A stretch of 35,014 nt of DNA from Ectopseudomonas mendocina. GTDB taxonomy: Bacteria; Pseudomonadota; Gammaproteobacteria; Pseudomonadales; Pseudomonadaceae. Below are positions 1 through 6,868 of this stretch, in pieces. The stretch lies in the NCBI RefSeq assembly GCF_008041835.1, contig NZ_VRYE01000010.1, forward strand, positions 1-35,014, written 5' to 3'. The notes beneath the pieces were generated by a model that was given only the letters and a program-made list of their open reading frames with translations, was not told where the DNA came from and made no database searches. The position numbers and the translations under genes were made by a program. Numbering within the stretch: the stretch's first letter is position 1; each line of letters starts with the position of its first letter.

Positions 1-205
1 AGCCGTAGATCAGCAACGACAGCAACATAGCCGGATGGTAGGCAGCGCTGCCACGGCCCGCATAGACGCTCTCCAGCTTCGACAGATCCAGGCCCTCTAC
101 GACCTCCACCACGTAGCGCGCCAAATGTGACTCGGGCAGCCAGTCCTGCACCGACGGCGGGAGCAAGTAGTCGATTTCGCGGTTTATCGGTCGAAAGCGG
201 CTCAT
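1..205 (-). CDS. IS1182-family transposase, N-terminal part (runs off the window)
   Basis: The minus strand from the ATG at 205 encodes 68 residues with no stop before the window edge. The product begins MSRFRPINREIDYLLPPSV and continues through LPESHLARYVVEVV and YAGRGSAAYHPAMLLSLLIYG. This is the typical N-terminal DUF772 region of IS1182/IS5-superfamily DDE transposases, which cut and paste their own element. The catalytic DDE residues lie beyond the edge, so whether the gene is intact cannot be judged. A GGA-type ribosome binding site lies a short way upstream. The element end is seen near 266-270. Family assignment is from recognised sequence pattern, not a search. Confidence 0.82.
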   Translation of the reverse strand, partial: MSRFRPINREIDYLLPPSVQDWLPESHLARYVVEVVEGLDLSKLESVYAGRGSAAYHPAMLLSLLIYG

Positions 206-270
206 ACAGTCAGGTTCCAGGAGCGATGCGCAATTCTACCGGCGAGGGGAAAAGTCCGACAGGCTGCTAG
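1..270 (-). mobile_element. Partial IS1182-like insertion sequence, one end only
   Basis: The transposase start and about 60 bp of leader are present. Reading outward on the minus strand, the end is probably the AGCAGCCTGTCGGACTTTT stretch (about 268-250), which looks like the terminal repeat of this IS group. The other end is outside the window, so terminal repeats and target duplication cannot be compared. The bases CTAG at 267-270 may belong to the junction. The boundary is an inference and could be off by several bases. Confidence 0.55.
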
Positions 271-285
271 GCAGTCAGCCGCATG

Positions 286-312
286 AAGAAAGGGCGTCTG
301 CAGGACGCCCTT
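286..312 (-). terminator. Putative terminator of the purU-CBS-small protein unit
   Basis: The arms AAGGGCGTC (290-298) and GACGCCCTT (304-312) form a 9-bp stem with a 5-base loop. Read on the minus strand the stem is followed by TCTTC, a weak U-rich tail. It lies 9 bp beyond the stop of the 56-residue gene, so it is well placed to end that transcription unit. Confidence 0.6.
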
Positions 313-321
313 CGTATTGCA

Positions 322-492
322 TCACGCGCCAGAATTGTCCCGCTGCTCCTGCAACTGTCGCCAGAGCTCGGCCGCCTCGGCGAAATCGGTGCCATCCTCC
401 TCGCTGAGGGCTTCGGGATCGTAGCGCCGCACGCAACCTTCGCCCAATGTCGGAGGCGCCTTGGCGGTGGCCTTGTCCAACGGATCGCTCAT
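322..492 (-). CDS. Conserved small hypothetical protein, 56 aa
   Basis: The product reads MSDPLDKATAKAPPTLGEGC at the N-terminus and ends ELWRQLQEQRDNSGA. I recognise it only as a small soluble Pseudomonas protein of unknown function. It has no membrane segment or signal peptide. The C-terminal half is acidic and probably helical. The ATG at 492 is chosen because a GAGGG motif (505-501) sits 8 bases upstream. This Shine-Dalgarno overlaps the TGA of the CBS gene (506-504), so the two are probably translationally coupled. An upstream in-frame TTG at 507 is less likely. Confidence 0.72.
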   Translation of the reverse strand: MSDPLDKATAKAPPTLGEGCVRRYDPEALSEEDGTDFAEAAELWRQLQEQRDNSGA

Positions 493-503
493 CGTCAACA
501 CCC

Positions 504-929
504 TCAACCAATGTTCAGCTCGCCCTGCTCATGCTGGGCGAACTCCTTGACTGCGCGCAGCACATCATGGCGACTGATCTGCCCGACCAGGCGCCCATGC
601 TCGATTACCGGCAGACGCCGCCGCTGGCCACGGAGGAAGCGCTCCGACAGCTCGATGATGTCAGCCTCGGGCGTGACCGTCTCCACCTCGGTGGTCATGT
701 AGGTACTGACGGTGCCACCGACTGCTTCGTAGTAGGCGCCGGAGAGAATGCCGCGCAGGCAGTCGCCCTCGGACAACAGGCCAATCAGGTGCCCCTGGGA
801 GTCGACCACCGGAGCACCGGAAATACGGTGCTCCAGCAGTCGATTGATGGCAGTGAACAGGTCGGTATCCGACCTGAAGGTCACCAGATGGCGAGTCATG
901 TAGTCGCGCACCTTGATGGACTTTAGCAT
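504..929 (-). CDS. Two-CBS-domain protein, 141 aa
   Basis: This stand-alone protein consists almost entirely of a CBS pair, at about residues 8-62 (VRDYMTRHLVTF ... ISGAPVVDSQGHLIGLLSEGDCL) and 77-130 (TYMTTEVETVTPEADI ... RRRLPVIEHGRLVGQISRHDVL). Bateman modules of this kind usually bind adenine nucleotides such as AMP or ATP and act as energy sensors. The ligand and partner cannot be read from the sequence. There is no catalytic domain. The ATG at 929 is preceded by a strong AGGAG. The gene starts 43 bp after the purU stop on the same strand and is followed at once by the 56-residue gene, so the three probably share an mRNA. Confidence 0.88.
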   Translation of the reverse strand: MLKSIKVRDYMTRHLVTFRSDTDLFTAINRLLEHRISGAPVVDSQGHLIGLLSEGDCLRGILSGAYYEAVGGTVSTYMTTEVETVTPEADIIELSERFLRGQRRRLPVIEHGRLVGQISRHDVLRAVKEFAQHEQGELNIG

Positions 930-972
930 GGGCGTTCTCCTCTTTCGTGCAGTGGCCGGCCCATGCAGCAAG

Positions 973-1824
973 TCAGTCGAATACCACCGTCTTGTTGTCG
1001 TGCACCAGCACTCGGTCTTCCAAGTGATAGCGTAGCCCACGCGCCAGCACCATTTTCTCCACGTCCTTGCCCAGGCGCACCATTTCCTCGATATCGTCGC
1101 GATGGGTCACCCGCACCACGTCCTGCTCGATGATCGGGCCGGCGTCCAGCTCTTCGGTGACATAGTGCGAGGTCGCGCCAATCAGCTTGACGCCACGCAG
1201 CGAGGCCTGGTGATAGGGTTTGGCGCCCACGAAGGACGGCAGGAAGCTGTGATGAATGTTGATCACCCGCTGAGCGAACTCGGCGCATAGTGCCGGCGGC
1301 AGAATCTGCATGTAGCGCGCCAGGACGATGACATCAGCCTGGTGCGCCTTGACCAGACGCTCCACTTCGGCGAAGGCCGGAGCCTTGTCCTTGGGGTCGA
1401 CCGGCACATGGAAGTACGGAATGCCATGCCACTCGACCATGCTGCGCAGATCGTCGTGGTTGGCGATCACGCAGGGGATCTCGCAATCGAGCTCGTTGCT
1501 GTGCCAACGGTGCAGCAGATCGGCCAGGCAGTGCGACTCGCGGCTGGCCATCAGCACCACGCGCTTCTTCTGCGCCGAATCGGTAATGCGCCACTCCATC
1601 GAGAATTCGCGGGCAATCGGCGCGAAGGCCTGCTTGAAGCCATCGAGATCGAACGGCAGTGAGTCGGCACGGATTTCGTGACGCATGAAAAACCAGCCAC
1701 TCTGCGTGTCGGAATGGTGACTGGCTTCGGTAATCCAACCGTTGTAGGTGGCGAGAAAATTACTGACTTTGGCAACGATGCCGACGCGGTCAGGGCAAGA
1801 GATGACCAATCTGAACGTACGCAT
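973..1824 (-). CDS. purU: Formyltetrahydrofolate deformylase PurU
   Basis: PurU hydrolyses 10-formyl-THF to THF and formate, balancing one-carbon pools and supplying formate for PurT-dependent purine synthesis. The 283-residue product has an N-terminal ACT domain (residues 5-80, FRLVISCPDRVGIVAKVSNF), which binds regulatory ligands in this family (methionine and glycine in E. coli). The C-terminal formyltransferase-fold hydrolase domain (about 88-283) shows the N-H-D catalytic set: N189 and H191 in INIHHSFLPSF and D227 in TEELDAGPIIEQD. Length matches the family. The ATG at 1824 precedes MRTFRLVISC; the 44-residue upstream extension has no family resemblance. It is divergent from mvaT and first in the minus-strand unit with the CBS and small genes. 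Confidence 0.95.
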   Translation of the reverse strand: MRTFRLVISCPDRVGIVAKVSNFLATYNGWITEASHHSDTQSGWFFMRHEIRADSLPFDLDGFKQAFAPIAREFSMEWRITDSAQKKRVVLMASRESHCLADLLHRWHSNELDCEIPCVIANHDDLRSMVEWHGIPYFHVPVDPKDKAPAFAEVERLVKAHQADVIVLARYMQILPPALCAEFAQRVINIHHSFLPSFVGAKPYHQASLRGVKLIGATSHYVTEELDAGPIIEQDVVRVTHRDDIEEMVRLGKDVEKMVLARGLRYHLEDRVLVHDNKTVVFD

Positions 1825-2116
1825 AATTAAAACCCCAAGGGCGACGCATAAAGCCGGGCATTCTAACGGCATGCGCGCAAAACTGCAGCAGGGCGCCAGC
1901 CTATCGACGTCACCCCAGTGGAATAATGTGCGGTTACGCAGCACTGAAACTTCCACAAGCGCTCGCCATTACCGTTTTAATTCACCGTTGAATGACACAA
2001 AGGGTTGCACTGCGGCACAGTCATTTTATCTCGCACTGTTTACTTGCTATTAGTGCCTGATTATTATTGGCCCACTGTTGACTACCACAGACTTATTCAC
2101 GCCAAGGTAAATATCC
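1825..2116. other. Divergent intergenic region between purU and mvaT
   Basis: These 292 bases carry the promoters of both purU and mvaT. The mvaT-proximal half (about 1970-2115) is clearly more AT-rich than the window average. Hexamers such as TTGCAC (2005-2010) and TTGACT (2078-2083) occur, but I could not pair either with a convincing -10 at proper spacing. No credible coding sequence or structured RNA was seen. Confidence 0.5.
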
Positions 2117-2491
2117 ATGTCGCTGATCAATGAATACCGCGCCACAGAAGAAGCCATCAAAGAACTGCAAGAGCGTCTGAAGAACCTGTCGCAAGACGAC
2201 AAGCTGAAGAAAGAACTGGAATTCGAAGGCAAACTGCGCACCCTGATGGGCGAATATCAGAAGTCGCTGCGCGATATCATCGCCCTGCTCGACCCTGAAG
2301 CCAAGACTGCCAAAGGCGTTCGTGCAGCCAAGCCTGCCGTCGTCAAGCGTGCACGTAAGGTCAAGCAGTACAAGAACCCGCACAGCGGCGAAGTGATCGA
2401 AACCAAAGGCGGCAACCACAAGATCCTGAAAGAGTGGAAAGCCAAGTGGGGTGCCGACGTCGTTGAAGGCTGGGCCACACAGCTGGGCTAA
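2117..2491 (+). CDS. mvaT: H-NS-family xenogeneic silencer MvaT
   Basis: MvaT is a nucleoid-associated global regulator of Pseudomonas that oligomerises along AT-rich, often horizontally acquired DNA and silences it. The 124-residue product has an N-terminal coiled-coil oligomerisation region (about 1-60, MSLINEYRATEEAIKELQER), a basic linker (about 62-85, including VKRARKVKQYKN) and a C-terminal DNA-binding domain. KGGN at 97-100 is the AT-pincer-type loop that enters the minor groove, followed by HKILKEWKAKWG. Length and sequence are typical. It is monocistronic, with a strong terminator at 2511-2535. It could act on AT-rich tracts in its own genome, including the one at 26344-26415 (inference). 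Confidence 0.97.
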   Translation: MSLINEYRATEEAIKELQERLKNLSQDDKLKKELEFEGKLRTLMGEYQKSLRDIIALLDPEAKTAKGVRAAKPAVVKRARKVKQYKNPHSGEVIETKGGNHKILKEWKAKWGADVVEGWATQLG

Positions 2492-2507
2492 CACCTGCGC
2501 AACACCC

Positions 2508-2536
2508 AAAACGCCAGCCATGCTGGCGTTTTTTTA
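2508..2536 (+). terminator. Rho-independent terminator of mvaT
   Basis: The arms ACGCCAGC (2511-2518) and GCTGGCGT (2522-2529) enclose a CAT loop and are followed by a run of T residues to 2535. This is a canonical intrinsic terminator 20 bp past the mvaT stop. Confidence 0.93.
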
Positions 2537-2688
2537 TTGTCGCGGTGTTTTTCAGCCCCCAATTATTCAAGGGCGATTTCCGGCAGGCGCAATATCCGCA
2601 TCAAGCGAACAGTTTCCGCACCGGCCTTTTTCTGGCACACCATGATGTGCGCCTCATACGCTGCACATTGCCCTGAGCACCTGGCCGT

Positions 2689-4137
2689 TTAAATCCCTAC
2701 GGAACTTATGGCCAAACGCTCCTGCAACGCCTGCGCATGGGCCTGCCATTGCTGCAACACTTGCAATTGCTCGGGGCTGCAGTTAGCCCGCAGCGACTCC
2801 ATTGCCGCATAAAATTGCGCCAGGGTATTGGGTGCACCGAACTCTGGATCACTCAAACGCTGCCGACAGAATGCCTCCCAGCGCTGAGACTCAGCGACGG
2901 ACAGACTGGCCGGAAAATTGCGCGCCCGATAACGAAACAACAACTCGGGCAGTCGTGCATCATCGAACGGCCATTTTTTATTGTTGGCCAATGCGTCAGG
3001 TTGAGCGGCACGTACCTGCTCACACAAACGACGATCACGATCACCGATAAAACCATCGTACAGCTGTTGCTCGGGATCGTTACTGCCTGCAAAGGCCTCT
3101 TCTCGGTAAACACTCGCCAACTTGTCCTGCCACAGTGGCTGTTCATTCTTCAACACGTCGATATGGCGCTGACAAACCGACCAGTCCAACTGCAAACGCT
3201 GCCGATCCGCCTCACGCAACACCGACAGCGGCGCCACCACCGGACAGCGGTTGATATGCAGCAGTTTCAGCGGTACCGGCAACTCGCCTTCGGCAAGCGC
3301 CTCACGCCGCGTGTAGAGGCGACTGCGCAGCGTGTCGGCATCCAGATTCAGCAGAGGCGATGGATCGGCCTGCAGATCACAGACGATCAGTGCATTGCGA
3401 TTGCGCGGATGCCAGGCCAGCGGCAGGACCGGCGCCAGATAATGACGTGCCGCCGAGAAACGCCCGGAAACGTGCAGCACTGGCTGCAGCAGGCGAACCT
3501 GATCCATGACCCGCTGCTTGCTGCGCAGTTGATAGAGGAAGTCGTACAGTTTTGTTTGCCGCTCGCGCAGCAGCCGTGCCAGGCCAATGGTGGCGCGTAC
3601 GTCGGACAGCGCATCGTGCGCCTGGCCGTGATCGATGCCGTTGGCCTGGGTCAGCCGCTCCAGCTTGAGCGATACGCGCCCCTCCTCCTCAGGCCATTCG
3701 ATGCCTTCGGGCCGCAGTGCGTAAGCAGTGCGTACCAGATCGATCAGATCCCAGCGGCTGTTGCCGCCCTGCCATTCGCGCGCGTAAGGGTCGAAGAAGT
3801 TGCGATACAGACTGTAACGCGTCACCTCATCATCGAAGCGCAGGCTGTTGTATCCCGCACCACAGGTGCCGGGCGCCGATAACGCGGCATGCACACGGGT
3901 CATGAACTCCCCCTCGTCCAGCCCCTGTTGTTGCAGACGCTGCGGGTCGATACCAGTGACCAGGCAGGCGGCCGGGTGCGGCAGGATGTCATCGCTGGGC
4001 CGGCAATAGATGTTCAGCGGCTCGCCGATCTCGTTCAGCGCCTCGTCGGTACGAATGCCCGCCACCTGCAGCGGACGATCACAACGCGGATTGATACCGG
4101 TGGTCTCGTAGTCGTACCAGAAAATGCTGGAAGTCAT
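2689..4137 (-). CDS. sbcB: Exodeoxyribonuclease I
   Basis: Exonuclease I degrades single-stranded DNA 3' to 5' and works in recombination and mismatch repair. The 482-residue product has all five DEDDh residues: D9 and E11 in DYETTG, D102/D103 in GYNSLRFDDEVTR, and H174 and D179 in HDALSDV. These correspond to D15, E17, D108, H181 and D186 of the E. coli enzyme. The exonuclease domain is followed by the SH3-like and C-terminal helical regions typical of ExoI (for example WPFDDARLPELLFRYRARNFP). The ATG at 4137 is preferred over the one at 4149 because the GGAG inside the latter's context serves as Shine-Dalgarno for it. It is convergent with mvaT. Confidence 0.95.
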   Translation of the reverse strand: MTSSIFWYDYETTGINPRCDRPLQVAGIRTDEALNEIGEPLNIYCRPSDDILPHPAACLVTGIDPQRLQQQGLDEGEFMTRVHAALSAPGTCGAGYNSLRFDDEVTRYSLYRNFFDPYAREWQGGNSRWDLIDLVRTAYALRPEGIEWPEEEGRVSLKLERLTQANGIDHGQAHDALSDVRATIGLARLLRERQTKLYDFLYQLRSKQRVMDQVRLLQPVLHVSGRFSAARHYLAPVLPLAWHPRNRNALIVCDLQADPSPLLNLDADTLRSRLYTRREALAEGELPVPLKLLHINRCPVVAPLSVLREADRQRLQLDWSVCQRHIDVLKNEQPLWQDKLASVYREEAFAGSNDPEQQLYDGFIGDRDRRLCEQVRAAQPDALANNKKWPFDDARLPELLFRYRARNFPASLSVAESQRWEAFCRQRLSDPEFGAPNTLAQFYAAMESLRANCSPEQLQVLQQWQAHAQALQERLAISSVGI

Positions 4138-4254
4138 TGGCGGCTCCATACCCTGGACAAAATGGCCGCCAGTTTATCATTCACCTGCGGCCTCGCTGCC
4201 GCCGGCAAAAGCATGCACCAGCGCACAGGTGCCGCACGAGCAGGTGCACTGCAC

Positions 4255-4282
4255 TTGAGAAAAATGCTGTAACCATTAGCAT
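4255..4282 (+). promoter_or_regulatory. Candidate sigma-70 promoter for the 4319 gene
   Basis: TTGAGA (4255-4260), 16 bases, then TAGCAT (4277-4282). The -35 matches consensus at 5 of 6 positions and the -10 at 4 of 6. It lies 36 bp upstream of the start codon in the 181-bp divergent gap with sbcB. Prediction by eye only. Confidence 0.45.
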
Positions 4283-4318
4283 TGGCGCTCCTCTAACACT
4301 CTGTACAAGGACGCAACC

Positions 4319-5077
4319 ATGAGTGACGCGATTACCCCCAATCCCTATGCCGCCCCCTCCAGCGATCTGCAACAGTCGCCCCAAGGTCATGCACCGAGTA
4401 TCGAAGAAGCCCTGGCACGTGGTTATGACTTCAGTATCGGTGAGCTGCTGAGCGAGTCCTGGAGCAAGGTCAAGGGCACCAAAGGCATCATCATCGGTGG
4501 CTTTCTGGTGTTCTACGTGGTGCTGCTGGCTGCCACCTTCATCCTCGGCGGCGTTGTCGGCATCTTCGGCGCGCTGAGCGATAGCATCGCCCTGATGATC
4601 ATCGGCGAGATTCTGATTTCGCTGCTGGCCTCGGCGCTGGCCTATCCCTTCATGGCCGGGATCAACATGGTCGGCATTCGCCGTGCCGCCGACCAGCCAC
4701 TGAGCTTCAACGAAATCTTCAGCCACTTCGGGCGCACCGTGCCGCTGATCATCACCGCCGTGGTGATGATGCTGCTGATCTACCTCGGCATGATCCTGCT
4801 GCTGATCCCGGGCATCTACCTGGGCGTCGCCTACCTGCTGGCCATCCCCTTGGTGGTCGAACGCGGCCTGTCGCCCTGGCAGGCGCTAGAAGCCTCGCGC
4901 AAGGCCATTACCCAGCACTGGTTCAAGGTCTTCGGCCTGTTCATCGTGCTCGGTCTGATTATCATCGTCAGTGCCATCCCGCTTGGCATCGGCCTGGTAT
5001 GGAGCATTCCGCTGATGGTCGTGGCCATGGGCGAGCTCTATCGCACCATTTTTGGCGTACTGCCTGCCGCTCGCTAA
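4319..5077 (+). CDS. Multi-pass inner-membrane protein, BPSS1780/DUF-type
   Basis: The 252-residue product has a hydrophilic Asn/Pro-rich N-terminus (NPYAAPSSDL, typical of several bacterial membrane proteins of unknown role) followed by about five or six membrane segments between residues 55 and 245. The LLLIPGIYLGVAYLLAIPLV segment followed by VERGLSPWQALEASRKAIT is a signature of a broad conserved family of integral membrane proteins without a known biochemical function. An AAGGA site lies 7 bases before the ATG. The gene is followed by a GC-rich hairpin at 5089-5108 and then the RDD gene, so it may be a separate unit or the first gene of the cluster. Function unknown. Confidence 0.85.
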   Translation: MSDAITPNPYAAPSSDLQQSPQGHAPSIEEALARGYDFSIGELLSESWSKVKGTKGIIIGGFLVFYVVLLAATFILGGVVGIFGALSDSIALMIIGEILISLLASALAYPFMAGINMVGIRRAADQPLSFNEIFSHFGRTVPLIITAVVMMLLIYLGMILLLIPGIYLGVAYLLAIPLVVERGLSPWQALEASRKAITQHWFKVFGLFIVLGLIIIVSAIPLGIGLVWSIPLMVVAMGELYRTIFGVLPAAR

Positions 5078-5088
5078 CCGACGCCACT

Positions 5089-5108
5089 CGGGCCAGTTCA
5101 CTGGCCCG
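5089..5108 (+). terminator. Hairpin after the 4319 gene, weak terminator candidate
   Basis: CGGGCCAG (5089-5096) and CTGGCCCG (5101-5108) form a perfect 8-bp stem with a TTCA loop. There is no U tract afterwards, so it may attenuate or protect the upstream mRNA rather than stop transcription fully. Confidence 0.4.
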
Positions 5109-5165
5109 GTTGCGTTCGTGGCCCGCTGCTCGCTAGCATCGGGCTTTCCTTGATGCAGTCCGCCG

Positions 5166-5891
5166 ATGTACTCACGCTCAAGCGCAAGCCTTCCGCTCAA
5201 CCAGCCTCCCCTGGATACTCGCTACCAGGTCGAAACGCCGGAAGGTATCGATCTGCATCTGCGACCGGCCGGACTGGTGCCGCGCGCCCTGGCATTCGCC
5301 ATCGACCTGGCCATTCGTGGCCTGATCCTCGCCGTGACCTTCATCGTACTGGGCCTGCTCGGGCAGTTCGGCATGGGCCTGGGCACCATCCTGCTGTTTC
5401 TCGTGACCTGGTGGTACATGGTGTTGTTCGAAGTGCTCAACCAGGGCCGTTCCCCCGGCAAGCAGATGCTCGGCCTGCGCGTGGTACACGATGACGGCAC
5501 GCCCATCGGCTGGGCCGCGTCGCTGACCCGCAACCTGCTGCGCTTCGTCGATATCCTGCCGTTCGGCTACACCCTGGGCATCATCAGTTGCCTGAACCAT
5601 CCGGCGTTCAAGCGCCTCGGCGATATTGCCGCCGGCACCCTGGTGGCCTATCGCGATGCGCCGTTGAGCAAACCGCAGTTGGCCGATGCCGAACCGCTGC
5701 CAGCACCCTTCCCGCTCAGCCTTGACGAACAACGCGCCATTCTCGGTTTTGCCGAACGTGGCAGCCAACTGTCCGCCGCCCGCAGAGCGGAGCTGGCGGC
5801 GCTGCTGGCCGAACCGCTACAAGTGCCTGCCGAACAGGCCGAGCCGCGCCTCAACGGCATCGCCCGTGGCCTGCTAGGTAGTGCACCGTGA
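5166..5891 (+). CDS. RDD-family membrane protein
   Basis: The 241-residue product has an RDD domain at about residues 33-165: LRPAGLVPRALAFAIDLAIRG, two or three membrane helices, the family hallmark NQGRSPGKQMLGLRVV, then LTRNLLRFVDILP and FKRLGDIAAGTLVAY. The cytoplasmic C-terminal tail (about 170-241) is rich in Ala, Leu and Glu. RDD proteins are of unknown or varied function; some are linked to ion transport. The ATG at 5166 is the only ATG before the domain but lacks a clear Shine-Dalgarno. Its TGA overlaps the GTG start of the next gene (GTGA), which implies translational coupling to the SpoIIM-like gene. Confidence 0.88.
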   Translation: MYSRSSASLPLNQPPLDTRYQVETPEGIDLHLRPAGLVPRALAFAIDLAIRGLILAVTFIVLGLLGQFGMGLGTILLFLVTWWYMVLFEVLNQGRSPGKQMLGLRVVHDDGTPIGWAASLTRNLLRFVDILPFGYTLGIISCLNHPAFKRLGDIAAGTLVAYRDAPLSKPQLADAEPLPAPFPLSLDEQRAILGFAERGSQLSAARRAELAALLAEPLQVPAEQAEPRLNGIARGLLGSAP

Positions 5892-6868
5892 AACAGAGCC
5901 TGTTCGAAAGTCGCCATCAGCCAGACTGGGATGCGTTCAACAGTCAGCTCGAGGCGCTCGAGCGCGGCAAGGCCGAAGCGCAAACCTGTCAGAGCTTCGC
6001 CGCCCGCTACCGCCAGCTCTGCCAGCATCTGGCTTTGGCCCAAGCGCGCGGCTACAGCAGCCACCTGATTGATCAACTGCAGCAGTTGGCCATGCGCGGC
6101 CACCAGCAGTTCTATCGCCATCGCAGCCACCTCGGCGCACAGACGATCCGCTTCCTGTTCGGCGGTTTTCCGCGCCTGGTACGTAGCGAATGGCGCAGCG
6201 TCTGCGTCGCCAGCCTGCTGTTCTTCGGCAGCCTGGCCCTGATGGGGCTGCTGACCTACCTCTATCCCGAGCCGATCTTCAGCCTGGTCAGCGCCGATCA
6301 GGTCAGCGAAATGGAGCGCATGTACGACCCTGACGCGCGCCGCCTCGGCCGCTTCAGCGAGCGCGGCTCCGGTGAAGACTGGGTGATGTTCGGTTTCTAC
6401 ATCATGAACAACATCGGCATCGCCTTTCAGACCTTCGCCAGCGGCCTGCTGCTGGGCCTGGGCAGCCTGTTCTTCCTGCTGTTCAACGGCCTGATGATCG
6501 GCGCGGTGGCGGGCCATCTGACGCGCATCGGCTACGGCGAGCCGTTCTGGTCCTTCGTCATCGGCCATGGTGCCTTCGAGCTGACCGCCATCGCCCTGGC
6601 CGGCGCGGCAGGCTTCAAGCTCGGCTGGGCGCTGCTCGCCCCGGGGCGCCTGACTCGCAGCGAAGCCTTGCGCCTGGCCGCTGGCAAAGCGATTCAACTG
6701 GTGGCCGGGGTGATCCTGTTCCTGCTACTGGCGGCCTTCATCGAGGCGTTCTGGTCATCCACCACATTCGCCAGCCCGAATATCAAGTACGCCGTCGGTG
6801 CCGGGCTCTGGGCACTGGTACTCAGTTATCTGCTGCTGGCCGGGCGGAGGCAGCATGCGCCTGACTGA
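5888..6868 (+). CDS. SpoIIM-like (stage II sporulation M family) membrane protein
   Basis: The 326-residue product has a soluble helical N-terminal 90 residues and about six membrane helices (about 104-125, 170-195, 197-212, 224-243, 268-288, 302-318). It carries the family signatures YIMNNIGIAFQTFASGLLLG (171-190) and GHGAFELTAI (226-235). In endospore formers SpoIIM works with SpoIID/P in septal peptidoglycan remodelling. Here the organism does not sporulate, and this branch is normally found beside RDD, MoxR and DUF58 genes, as in this window. The start is GTG at 5888, overlapping the RDD stop by four bases. The 3' end overlaps the DUF4129 gene by 14 bases. The specific role is unknown. 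Confidence 0.88.
   Translation: MKQSLFESRHQPDWDAFNSQLEALERGKAEAQTCQSFAARYRQLCQHLALAQARGYSSHLIDQLQQLAMRGHQQFYRHRSHLGAQTIRFLFGGFPRLVRSEWRSVCVASLLFFGSLALMGLLTYLYPEPIFSLVSADQVSEMERMYDPDARRLGRFSERGSGEDWVMFGFYIMNNIGIAFQTFASGLLLGLGSLFFLLFNGLMIGAVAGHLTRIGYGEPFWSFVIGHGAFELTAIALAGAAGFKLGWALLAPGRLTRSEALRLAAGKAIQLVAGVILFLLLAAFIEAFWSSTTFASPNIKYAVGAGLWALVLSYLLLAGRRQHAPD

Noticed and set aside
2737..3882. 381-codon open frame antisense to sbcB
   Set aside because: Shadow of sbcB, whose product has all catalytic motifs. The antisense product has no domain, signal or ribosome binding site.
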